A stretch of 58,000 nt of DNA from Cryptomeria japonica (taxonomy: Eukaryota > Streptophyta > Pinopsida > Cupressales > Cupressaceae). The translations under genes and the position numbers were made by a program. The stretch lies in NCBI RefSeq assembly GCF_030272615.1, contig NC_081415.1:629715240-629773239 (forward strand), read 5' to 3'. Below the pieces are notes generated by a model. The model did not search any database. It saw nothing but the letters and a program-made list of their open reading frames with translations, and was not told where the DNA came from. Below are positions 43,313-54,194 of the stretch, one piece after another; the stretch's first letter is position 1, and every line of letters starts with the position of its first letter.

Positions 43313-44374
43313 ATGTATAAAAGGGATGCACCAAAGTTGAACAAGTCAAGTTTCTCCACATGGCAGAAAAGGATGAAGCTGCACTTATCAGGAATTGGAG
43401 AATATGCAACATACTATCTGGAGAATGATTACACTGCGCCTAGAACCTACTCAATGACAATGGAAGAGATAAAGGCAAAACAAGAACATATTCAAGCAAT
43501 AATTGAAATAACATCAACATTGACCGACTCAGAGTTTAATGATCTAGAAGGTTGTAATGATGCCAAAGCTATGTGGAATAAGCTTATATCTATGTATGGT
43601 GGTGATGAACATGTTCAAAGAGCAAAAGTAGACAATCTAAGAGGACAACTTGAATCCATGAGAATGAATGAAGGTGAGAACATAATCCAATACAGTACAA
43701 GGTTAAAGGAAATTGTCAATCAAATCAAAGGAGCATGAGGAACTATTGAAGAAAAGGATGTAACAAGTAAGTTGCTGAGAACACTTCTACTTGCTTATGT
43801 CATTTGAGTCTCTGCAATTAATGAATTAAGGTCTGTACCAAACATGCCAGTCTCTTTGGATACTACTATCGGTAAGCTACATGCTTTTGAGTTAAGTAAT
43901 TTTGATAACAGTGGGTCTTCGGTAAACAAAGTTGAATTTGCATTTAGTTCTTTTCATCTTGGTGAATCTAATGATTACATTGATAGAATGTATAAGTATG
44001 CTGAAGGAAATCATAGTGGAGCAAGTGAGAGATTTTGCAAAAACATGGAAGAAGTACATAAACTATATGAGGAAATCAGAAAACAAGAAGAGTTTGAAGC
44101 ATTATTGGCCAGAAGGTTACCGAGAGGCAAAGGTAAGTATAAAGGAAAGTTACCTTTGAAATGTTTTAACTGTGATAAAATTGGACATATGGCTTCAAAC
44201 TGTCCTGACAAAGAATCTAGTGAAAAGAGAGAATACCGAGAAGATAGATAGAAAGAAAACCAATACAGAGGGCCCCGAGACTTCAGAAGGAGAGATAGAA
44301 AGACATGCCCAGTAGCTGATGAGGAATCCAATGATGATAAATTTGATGGGACTGAGATAGAGGAAGTTGTATAT
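43313..44374 (+). pseudogene. Copia-1 gag
   Basis: From the ATG at 43313: MYKRDAPKLNKSSFSTWQKR, then MEEIKAKQEHIQAIIEITST, AMWNKLISMYGG, LRGQLESMRMNEGENIIQY, GTIEEKDVTSKLLRTLL and, near the end, the CCHC knuckle CFNCDKIGHMASNC (44160-44203). One frame (2) is used throughout, with TGA at 43736-43738 and about 43804 and TAG at 44249. The domain set is complete for a copia gag, which builds the particle and binds RNA. The start was chosen because it directly follows the conserved leader. Copia-2 (1236-1796) is a close relative. Confidence 0.93.
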
Positions 44375-47277
44375 GTGGCTATCAAAGATAGATCAGATGA
44401 AGAAAGGTATGAAGAAAAATCCTTAATATCACACATAAATAACAATAATTCTTGGATCATAGATAGTGGTTGCCCACATCACATGATAGGTGATAAACAC
44501 AAGTTTGTTAAATTAGAAGATTATGATGGAGGTTATGCAAGATTTGGTAATGATGCACCATGTCCTATGAAAGGTAAAGGATCTATCACACTTCTTGACA
44601 ATGCTAAATGTGATGATGTATATTGGATTGAAGGTTTGAAATACAATTTGTTGAGTGTAGCACAACTAAACAATACAGGATACCGAATAGAATTTCAGAA
44701 AGGAATTGTCAAAGTTCATGACAAACATGGAAAGTTGGCTGCTACCGAGACTCAAACAAGAGGTAATACATTTCATCTTGACTCAACTCAAAACAATTGT
44801 CTGTATGCAAAAATAAAAGATACTTGGTTATGGCATAAAAGGTTTTGTCATATAAATTTTGATAACCTGATCAAAATAAGTAAGAAGCAATGAGTAAGAG
44901 GTCTGCTAAGCTTGGAAAAACCTGAGAATGCAATATGCCGAGGATGCCAGATGGGTAAGATGACAAAATCAAGCTTCACAAGAAGGCAATTGAAATGTCT
45001 AAGATCTGATAGAGGAGGAGAGTTCATTTTAGATGAATTTAACTTATTCTGCAATGATCATGGTATAAAGAGACAAGTGTCTGCATCGAGAACACCACAG
45101 CAAAATGGGAAAGAAGAAACAGATCAATTGTAGATTGTGCCAGAACCTTGATGATAGAAAAGAGAGTACCTCAAATATTTTGGAGAGAAGCAATAAGCAT
45201 TCTAGTTTACACCTTGAACCAAGTACAACTGAAGAAAGGAACTATGAAGACACCGTATGAAATCTGGTATGACAAGAAACCAAATCTAAGTTATTTTAAA
45301 ATATTTGGAAGTAGATGTTATGTTCACAAAGATGACAGAAATGGAAAATTTAATCAAAAAAGCGAGGAAGGAACATTTCTTGGTTATTCCTCTAGGAGTA
45401 AAGCATTTAAATGTTTGATCAAATCATCTAACAAAATAGTGGAAAGTGCAAATGTGAAAATTGATGAATTTGCAGAAAGGAATGATGAAGGAAAGTCCAA
45501 AGAACCAGAAGATTATGAAGAGCTTGTATATGTACAATCGAGAAGTCTAACTGAGAAAGTCGATGAAGAAAATACTCAGTTACCGAGTAATGAAGAAGAT
45601 CATACAGAGCCTACCAAGCCTATATTAGCAAAATATGTCAGAAGAAGTCATGAATCAAGTCAGATTATAGGAGATAAGGATGATCCAGTGATGACAAGGA
45701 ACAAACTGAGATAGAACACATGTTTGATATCCGAGTTTGAACTGAGGATAGTAAAAGAGGCATTAAGCAATGAAGATTGGGTGAATGCTATGATAGAAGA
45801 GATTGAACAAATCAAGAAAAATGAAACATGGACACTGGTCCCAAGACCAAAAGAGAAAAATGTAATCGGTACAAAGTGGATTTTCATAAATAAGCTAAAT
45901 GAAAAAGGTGAGGTCATTCGGAATAAAGCAAGGCTAGTTTGCAAAGGTTATGCTCAAGAAGAAGGAATAGACTATGGTGAGACTTTTGCACCTGTGGCAA
46001 GACTTGAAGGAGTGAGAACATTGTTGGCATATGCTACTTACAAAAATTTCAAGGTATATCAAATGGATGTTAAATCTGCATTTTTGAATGGTATACTAGA
46101 AGAAGAAGTTTACATTGAACAACCTGAAGGATTTATTGAAGAGAAGAATAAAGATCAGGTATGTAAGTTGAACAAAGCTTTATATGGCCTAAAGCAAGCA
46201 CCTAGAGCATGGTATGAAAGGTTGCACTCTTACTTAATCAAGATTGGATTTATGAGGACTAGTGAAAACAGTAACATGTATATGAAGAATGACGAGATTA
46301 ATGGAATACTGATTTCAACCATATTTGTTGATGATATTATTTTTTGTGGAAATGATTCTTTATGCAAGAACTTTGGAAATGAAATGTGCAAAGAATTTGA
46401 GATGTCATTAATCGATGAAATAAAGTATTTTATAGGTTTACAGATACTGCAAATGAAAAATGGGATTTTCATTACTCAATCCATGTATATAAAGGAAATC
46501 TTGAAGAAATTTGGAATGGAGGATTCTAAACTTGTAAGTACTCCTATGACTACTAATTGTAAATTATCAAAGAATGATGAGTCTGCATCTGTTGATGAGA
46601 CACTTTACCGATCTATGATTGAAAAGTTGCAATATGTAGTGCATAGCAAACCTGATATAGCACATGCAGTAGGTATAGTTGCAAGATTTTCTACAGATCC
46701 CAAAGAAACCCATATGACAGCAATCAAGAGAATTTTCAGATACTTGAGAGGCACTGAAGATTATGGTTTACTATATAAAAAGAGGAATGATTTTGACTTA
46801 AAAGTCTATAGTGATGCTGATTGGGCAGGAAACATTTATGATGGGAAAAGCACAAGCGGTGGAGCTTTCTTTTTGGGAGAAAGACTAGTGAGTTAGCTTA
46901 GCAAGAAACAAGGATGTATTTCATAGTCAACAACTGAAGCTGAATATGTTGTTGCAGCATTGAATTGTACCAATATAGCATGGATCAAACAATTGTTGGA
47001 AGGTATGAATGAGACAGTTACCGAGCCAATAACTATATTTTGTGATAATACAAGTGCTATTAACATTTCAAAGAATCCAGTAATGCAATCTAAGACAAAG
47101 CATATCTCTATAAAGTATCATTATCTAAGAGAAGAAGTTCAAGAAAAGAAAGTTGTGCTGGAATATGTTAGCACAAAGGAACAATTAGCAAACATCTTCA
47201 CAAAGCCACTGCCAAGGGACACTTTTGAGTATCTCAGAAGTAAGTTAGGGGTCCTACCCCTATCTAGTACTCACTGA
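44375..47277 (+). pseudogene. Copia-1 pol: protease, defective integrase, RT, RNase H
   Basis: The protease has SWIIDSGCPHHMIGD with the catalytic DSG. The integrase zinc domain has H-x4-H...C-x2-C (WLWHKRFCHINF, AICRGCQMGKM). Then KSSFTRRQ is followed directly by LKCLRSDRGGEF, so roughly 100 residues with the first catalytic Asp are deleted in frame near 44980-45000. A frameshift near 45110 lies beside the catalytic Glu region. The RT from 45724 is well kept: [53 protein letters not shown], and FVDD at the active site in place of the usual YVDD. RNase H has [23 protein letters not shown] and SIKYHYLREEV. TAG codons at about 45712, 46894 and 46924 interrupt it. Confidence 0.95.
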
Positions 47278-47646
47278 CAGAGTTCGATGAAAGCATCAAT
47301 TCTATGACTCTACATAATACTATTTGTGAGTTGATGTTGATTTACACACTTTAGAAGGTCATCTAAAGTTGTGCAAGAAACAGTAAATGAAGACAAGATG
47401 CCCTGACCGAGACTAAGATGATACATTTATATATGTTTTAACAAGCAAGGATATTACTTCAAGGGGAAGTAATCATGAATTAGTTTTACTTTTGGCATTG
47501 TTGTCAAAGGGGGAGAATACTAATGACAGGGGGAGAAGATTATAGGAGAAGTTTATAGCTCAAGGATAATAGGAGAAGAAAAATAGCAGTTTGAATCAAT
47601 TGGAATAAATCAAGTTGGTATTGCCATCAATGCCAAAGGGGGAGAT
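47278..47646 (+). other. Copia-1 post-pol region and polypurine tract
   Basis: These ~370 bp after the pol stop are non-coding and contain several AAGGGGGAG words (47509, 47528, 47634). The last, with AAAGGGGGAGAT at 47635-47646, is the plus-strand primer for the 3' LTR. The phrase GCCATCAATGCCAAAGGGGG also precedes the 3' LTR at 8919. Confidence 0.85.
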
Positions 47647-49127
47647 TGTTGGCATTACATTAAGTTTGATGATATTGAGAAGGTTGTTGGAGATTGTTGA
47701 TATAATTGATAAAGGATGATTACTATCTTAATAATATTATTTTGTCATTGATGTCAAGCAATTGATTTTCTGATTCAGTATGATGTTGCCATATCTTAAA
47801 GAGTATGTTTTGATGAGTATAAAGATGTCAGTTAGTGACACAAAAAGAATGTGAAAATGAAGGGGAGTAATAAGTTATTCAATGGGCAACTATTACCGAG
47901 CTAGATAGTGATGAGATTATGTTATTTTGATTGTTTTGATATCCTATATATGTGTATTCGAAGACTGAATAAGAAGAAAAAGATTTCATGTAATAGAATG
48001 AGTAAAGGTTTGATACTGTTCTATTTTATCGAGCAAGGAGCTAGTCGGTAAACACCAAGGTTATCAGTGTCGGTTAAAGTAGAAAGAATGTGTATCGAGT
48101 AAAGTTATGTATTTACCGAGTATCAACCGAGTAGTAACAGAATGCATTGGATGAATAAATACATTATTAAATGAAGGATGCCAATGAGCTGGAGATTTAT
48201 AGAAGATTGGAATGTCATGCAAGAAGGTTTTTAAGGATCAATGGCAATGAAAATCCAAGAGTTAGATCTACAGCACAGATTGAATGGTCATAACCGAGCA
48301 CAAGTACCAAGGAAGGTATTCAAGTTCCAAGGCAAGATAAAACATTTTTCAATTCGAAGGATTCAATGAACCTAGTCAAGTTTGAAGATCTGATGGCTAA
48401 GATTAATCATGGGAAATGTGATTAAGGAGATTAAGCGGTTTGGAATTGCTTAAAAATAAGAAAAAGTTGATGAACAAAGTATGCAGGCAAATAGAAGAAC
48501 AGTGATGTTGCTGAAGTGATTACCGAGTACAGAATATTGAAGAACATATTGAGAAGCCCAGCAAGGAGGAAGATAAGTCTTATGACAAGATTATTTTGAG
48601 CACATAGAGTTTTCTTTAACATTTCAGATGTGAAGTTGTAGATATATTTTATTATTGTTATTTATTTTGTAAGTGACAGGAAATCTCTTAACTGAGTGGA
48701 CCTAACAGTCTTATTTGTAAACCCTCTAGCAAGGTAACATTCTGAATGAGTGTTTGAAATCCTTTGACAAGGTCACTTCTAACAAAGTGCAAGATTCTGA
48801 TAGATCTGAGGGAAATCCCTTAATCGGGTCACATCTAGCAATGTGTTTATGTAATCTTTAACAGGATTGGCTTTTAACCAAGCATACTCTAGAAGAGTAT
48901 ATTTTCTTAGTGGGTCCAAAATCCCATAGTGGTTTTTCCCTATTTGGGTTTCCACGTTAAATCTGGCGTTATATGTGTTTTGTTGTTTCAATTTTATCAA
49001 TTTATGAGTTTGAATGATTTACAATCATAGTTGCATATCAAGTAAGTTCTACCGAGGTTGAATCTGGATAGATCATTGGATTGTGAGTTTATCTGATTCA
49101 CCCCCCCCCCCTCTCATCTAACTAATA
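47647..49127 (+). repeat. Copia-1 3' LTR
   Basis: It starts TGTTGGCATTACATTAAG and ends CATCTAACTAATA, so the canonical CA end has become TA. It is followed by GAAGA, the target duplication. Confidence 0.95.
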
Positions 49128-52100
49128 GAAGAATCTATGAGGAAGGCAGCCATGGATTTTTTCTCCAACCTCCTTTCTAAGGAACACAATTTGGACTTGA
49201 AAGCTCAAAAGAACCTTATGGATTGTATCCCCTCTATCGTGGATGCGGTTCAGAACTCATATCTCACTGCTATCCCATCCAATGATGAAATTCAGGAAGC
49301 TGTCAACTCCTTTGAAGGTAACAAGGCCTTGGGACCGGATGGTTTTCCCATGTTCTTTTTTCAAATGTACAGGCTTATTGTTGGAGATGATGTCTCCAGG
49401 GCTGTGAAAGAGTTTTTTGGTGCTAGAAGAATTTTGAAAGAATTGAATGGCACTTTCATTGCCCTTATTCCCAAAAAGATGGGAGCCGATTCCATGGATC
49501 TTTTTAGATCTATAAGCCTTTGCAACTCTTTGTACAAAATCATCTCTAAGGTTCTGACTTCTAAAATCTTGAGGTTGCTCCCCTCTATCATTTCACCCCA
49601 GTAAAGTGGCTTTGTCCCTGGGAGACAAATCTTGGATTCGATAATTTCGGTCCATGAAAATATTCACTCTCTATCTAGTTCTAAAAAAGAAGTCTTTCTT
49701 TTGAATCTTGACTTATCTAAAGCCTATTATAGAGTGGACTGGGGATTTATGATGGATGTTCTCTCGACTTTTGGTTTCTGCTCTAGAAGTATCAGTCTTA
49801 TTCTGCAATTAGTTTCTTCTACTTCTTTTTTGTCTTAATCAATGGATCTCCTTCCCCCTTCTTCAAGTCCTCAAGGGGTTTCAGACAGGGGGACCCTCTA
49901 TCCCCGGTTATTTTCATTATCATGGTGGAATGTCTGGGAAGATGCATTGGAAAGCTTGTTGAGAAGGGAGAGTTTTGTGGGTTGAAACCTTCTTCAGTGG
50001 ATCAAGTCTTCTCCCATCAATAGTTTGTGGATGATTCTATTATTATGGGGAAGGCTTCAGTGCAAGATTCTAGGAGTTTAAAGAAAGCATTGGATAGTTA
50101 TGGGACAACTACTAGTCAACTGATAAATTGGTCTAAAAGCTTTGTTTATTTCATCAACACTCTGGAAAGAAGACATAAAAATAAGCAACATTTTGGGGTG
50201 TCAATTGGGGAATCTTCTTGCTTCCTATCTAGGGCTCCCTTTATGTCAAGATCCTCCTGATACTTTCTAGGGAGCTCTTGTGGATAAATTTCATAAGAAG
50301 TTAGTTGGTTGGAAAGGATCTCTTCTCAACCAAGTTGGTAAAGTTCAACTTTTGAAATCTACTCTTCAGAGTATTCCTCTTTATGCCATTAGCTTTTTCA
50401 AAATTCCCGCTAAGTTTGCGGAGGCTATTGAAAAAATTCAAAGAACTTTTCTGTGTACAAGGGTCGAGGAGAAGAAGAGAATGAATCTAATTGCATGGGA
50501 TAAGGTTTGTAAACGCATAAGAAATGGAGGTCTTGGCCTTAGAAGAATAAGAGACATGAATGAGTTTCTTATGGCTAAGTAGATTTGGAGAGGTTATAAC
50601 ACCTAGGGAGAATGGAAATTGATATGGGACAAGTATAAAAGACAATATCCTACTCTTCGAAGCTTCCTCAATGCGGAAGATATCCCAATTGGCTCTAATA
50701 GCTGGAAAAATGTTTCAAGAATAAGAGATCTAATTGCTAAAGGTGTGAAATGGAAGATGGGGAAAGGAAACCTCATTAAACTCTAGGAAGATTCCTGGTT
50801 GCTTGACTCCCCATTGAGTGAAAGTCCTGACTAAGGTAAATTTTAGAATCAGTGCAAGGAAAAATATGGCTCTATGGTGGATGACTACTAGAATGATGGA
50901 CAGTGGAAGGAATTATCCCAAGTTGATCCCTCCCTTGGTAATCTGAACAAAATTATGAACTCCATGGTGATGGTGGATGATGAAGATCAACTAATCTGGA
51001 AACTTACAACAAATGGTAAATTTTATGTGGTCTCTCTTTATAATCAACATTTTTCTAAGATGGAGAGTCCTTGCTGGGATAAGGCTTGGGTGAAAGGCCT
51101 AATTCCTAAAATTAATATATTTTTCTAGACTGCCCTTCAAGATAAAATTCTAACTATTGATAACCTTAGACAAAGAGGTATTTGTATGCCTAGTGTTTGT
51201 TTTCTTTGTATGCAAAATGAGGAGACCATTAACCACTTGTTCTTTCATTGTTCCTTCTCTACTGATAGCTAGGGAAGATGTCTGGATCACTTCAATATCA
51301 GTTGGATTTTCTTGGAATCAGTCCAAGAGGTTTTTAATTCTTGGCACCATCCCTCAAGGAATAAGTCTATAATTTTGTTATGGAAAATGGATTTACCCCA
51401 TATCTGTTGGGGAATATGGAAAGAGAGAAATAAAATAGTGTTCAGAGAGAAGGTTTCTAAGGCCCAAATTGTTTTTGAGAAAATCAAACAAAATATAGTG
51501 GAAAATATTAATATCATAGTTGGAATTGCTAATCCCCATGATAAGGATGATCATATAATCTTCAAAAACTAGAGATTAAAGGGAAGAGACTTCTTTCAGA
51601 CTAATCCTAAAGAAGGTGTAAAATGGGAATGTCCTCCCCATGGTTGGATGAAAATCAACTTTGATGTTGCTTCAAAGGGTAATCCTAGTAATGCAGGATG
51701 TGGAGTGGTTTTAAGGGATGAATGGGGAAAATACAAAATCATTAAATGTATACCTATTGGAAATTAAACTAATCATGTTGTTGAGGCTATGGTGGCTTAT
51801 CATGGGATGGTGCTAGCAAAGGAAGCCAATTGTACCAAACTTTGGTGTGAAGGTGACTCTTTGAATATCATAAACTGTTTGAATAAGGTGTTCTCGCCTT
51901 CTTGGTCAATAAAAAATGCAATTAAAGTAGCGAAGAAAATAAGTGACACCTTTGATATGTGTGTTTTCACACACGTGTACAGGGAAGCTAGCTCATGTGC
52001 TGACTGGGCAACCAACCCGATCTACTGAACTGAGGAAATCATTACTATTAATGGAGAGAGAGAACTTGCATGTGAAGCAAAATCCTTGTTTGATTTGGAC

Positions 52101-52145
52101 CGTATCCAGATGAGGCAACGTGGCATCATCAATCACAATTCCTAA
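49128..52145 (+). pseudogene. LINE-D ORF2, 3' part (RT, zf-RVT, RNase H)
   Basis: The frame resumes with ESMRKAAMDFFSNLL after the copia. RT motifs: NKALGPDGFP, NGTFIALIPKK, ISLCNSLYKIISK, motif A LNLDLSKAY (49710), motif [11 protein letters not shown] (49870, in a shifted frame), motif C FVDDSIIM (50027). The conserved HKKLVGWKGSLLNQVGKVQL follows, and zf-RVT CFLCMQNEETINHLFFHC (51196-51250). IWKERNKIVF precedes the RNase H at 51640-52020: KINFDVASKGNP, NHVVEAMVA, CEGDSLN and SCADWATN, with all acidic positions present. A TGA at 52026 is followed by 38 more codons in frame to TAA at 52143-52145. More than ten stops or shifts overall. Confidence 0.92.
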
Positions 52146-52319
52146 ATGCTTCTCCCTCTTATTTTGATGAAGGCTTACAACGGCAGTGATGAGCATTTAT
52201 TTAAGTGTCTTATCATATTAACTGGGCACAGATTCAGGGTTGTTTTTCAAAGCAATAATAGAAACTAGAGAAGAACACTCAGAGCAGAGATTAGGAATTC
52301 CAGTGATTGTGAAGGAAAA

Positions 52320-53953
52320 ATGGGAGGGAACAAAAAAAGGTTTGAACCAACCTCATGTTCAGTTTGGAAGAAGAACAGAGAGGTTTGGGAGATTCTACAG
52401 GAGGGGGGCTTAAGTGTGTTTATGGAGAGGCTTAGTGGTAAAGACCTAACAGTCACTAAGCACTTTATAAAGAATTGGAAGAGTCGCAAAGTTTTGGTCG
52501 GCACCCAGATGATGATAGTGGATGAGGATATTATTGCAGAAGCCACGGGGATGGCGACTAAGGGCATTAAGTTTTATAGAGATCGTAGCATCTCTGATAA
52601 GGCAGCGGACAAATTTCCTATCACGGATGGCGAGAAGAAGAAAATGGTGAAGGTCAACAACTCCTATCACTCCCCAAAACGCATCTGTAGGCCATGGAGG
52701 TTCGTGTTGTTTGCTACCATAACCTACATTACGCTGGATGGGAGATTTATGAGAGCTTACAGGCACCATTTTGTGTTGCCCAACCATTTTCGCCATGGTG
52801 AAAAGGTAAGCTTGCCTTATTATCTTGCTTGTTCCATGGATCACACAATTAAAGAAATACAAAAAGACCCTAAGGGCAACCATGCTCTTCATCAGGGTCT
52901 TATGGTTTTATTTTATAAATTGTTGAAAGGGAAATGCATTGATAAACCAATTAGAGGTAAAAATGCCAGGGATGAGGAAACAGAAAGTGAGGATAGTGGT
53001 TTCAACTTTGACTAAGAAACTGAAGGTGAGTCGGAGGAGCTATAAGCAAAAAGGGGAGGAATAAGAGGAAGAGAAAGAGGATAGTGGTTGATTCTGATAT
53101 ATCATACTCCAAGGAAGAGTCCTTCGATGGAAAATTCATCAAAAGAAAGAAAGGTAAAGGGACTAGAAAACAAACCCAGAGGAAGAAGAACATCAGCAGG
53201 GGAGTTAAGAAAGATATAAATCAAATTTTGATAGCTTTTGATAAGGAGATAGAGGAGGAAAAAAATGACAATGTGCAAGGTAAGGAGGGGGATGAAATCC
53301 TAGTTGTGGGTAGTAATGAGGATTTGAATACTCAAGGTTTGCAGAAAGATGACCAAGAGGATAAAAGGGGAAAACCTAGTGATTGTCTTGGGGATAATGA
53401 GAGTATTAAGGGATTTTGTGATATAGTCAACAGAATGGTGAAACACATCGGCAGCCTGAAGAATGATATGAATGTTATCAAAAAAGCCATGATAGGTGAC
53501 AAACCTGTTTCTGAAAACGTTAAATAATTGGCGGTGGCAATCAACAATGCTGAAGCCACTGAAAACATGGTTAGTAAAATTCTTGAAACTGAAAAGAAGG
53601 TTAAGGAAATGGAAGGAAATAGAGAGGCGAATGGGATAGAAATTACCATGAATAATTTGGGCAATAGAGTCGACAAGATGGAACTAACTGTGAAGAAGAT
53701 AGCCGAACAAAATTTCCAGATTCTCAAAGCCTCTGTGGACAATATGAACATTCTGATTAACAGATTTGATAACATCAAAGATAAAGAGGGCGACAAGGAC
53801 CAGTTGGATAGAAAAGGTCATGAGAAGAGGACTAGAGCCAACACCAGGAACTAGGGCAACATCAAGGGATGAGAGCTAGATGATTTCAAGACCTCTGCGA
53901 ACAACATGAAGCAGATGGTGGTTCATGCAAAAGATATTATGAAAAATATCTAG
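52320..53953 (+). pseudogene. LINE-D third reading frame (ORF3), unknown function
   Basis: ATG at 52320 opens 231 codons: MGGNKKRFEPTSCSVWKK, LSVFMERLSGKDLTVTKHFI, MIVDEDIIAEATGMATKGIK, RPWRFVLFATITYITLDGRF, YRHHFVLPNHFRHGEKVSLP and LHQGLMVLFYKLLKGK, a compact globular-looking protein. After a frameshift at ~53020 it continues with the basic run KKGRNKRKRKR (~53045-53080), a possible nuclear localisation signal, an acidic region and a C-terminal coiled-coil-like part (NMVSKILETEKKVKEMEGN, MNNLGNRVDKMELTVKKIAE) to about 53953. Stops lie at 53525-53527 and 53852-53854. It sits inside the LINE target duplication, 174 bp after ORF2. I do not recognise the family; such sequences may occur as repeat-associated 'hypothetical proteins' in gymnosperms, but I cannot confirm it. 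Confidence 0.7.
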
Positions 53954-54177
53954 TTGTCTCGGTCTCTATCTTTGTCTTTGTGTTGTCCTTTTGCTTTCTT
54001 TTTGTTGTCTTTATGCAGATCTTTGTGTTATGTGTTTTGTGATCCCTTTTTGGTTCGGGTGGGATCAATTTTTTTGATGGAGTGATCAGGCACGGTTCTT
54101 TTAAGCTCTAATGCTTTCTCTTTTTCTTGATATGTAAAAGGTTCGGGTTCCTTTCAAAAACCTGTTTTTACTTAAAC
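53954..54177 (+). other. LINE-D 3' UTR
   Basis: A pyrimidine-rich run (TCTTTGTCTTTGTGTTGTCC) is followed by GGTTCGGGTTCCTTTC and CAAAAACCTG/TTTTTACTTAAAC. The element ends here because the target duplication follows at 54178. Confidence 0.7.
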
Positions 54178-54194
54178 AAAACCGTGACCTTCCC

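Larger units (their letters stand above)
41755..49127 (+). mobile_element. Copia-1, complete LTR retrotransposon with 5-bp TSD
   Basis: LTRs 41755-43250 (1496 bp) and 47647-49127 (1481 bp) flank a 4396-bp interior. The target duplication is GAAGA at 41750-41754 and 49128-49132. The primer site ATTGGTATCAGAGC is at 43251 and the polypurine tract AAAGGGGGAGAT at 47635-47646. Domain order gag, protease, integrase, RT, RNase H is that of Ty1/copia. The first 246 bp of the LTRs differ at 9 positions by my count, so the insertion is old but younger than LINE-D. Pol has stops and an integrase deletion, so it is not autonomous. The 3' LTR ends TA instead of CA. Confidence 0.95.
38605..54177 (+). mobile_element. 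LINE-D, L1-type with three reading frames, split by a copia element
   Basis: AAAACCATGACCTTCCC at 38587-38603 recurs as AAAACCGTGACCTTCCC at 54178-54194: 17 bp with one transition, a typical LINE target duplication. Between them lie a short 5' UTR, ORF1, ORF2 interrupted by a 7.4-kb copia, a third frame (52320-53953) and a CT-rich 3' UTR. Without the copia the element is about 8.2 kb. The A-tail is minimal (CTTAAAC before the duplication). Stops and shifts in every frame show it is inactive. The target lies in the internal remnant of an older LTR element. Confidence 0.85.

Noticed and set aside
52446-53796. Long minus-strand frames opposite LINE-D ORF3
   Set aside because: Ser/Leu/Phe-rich shadows of the Lys/Glu-rich plus-strand frame; no domains.
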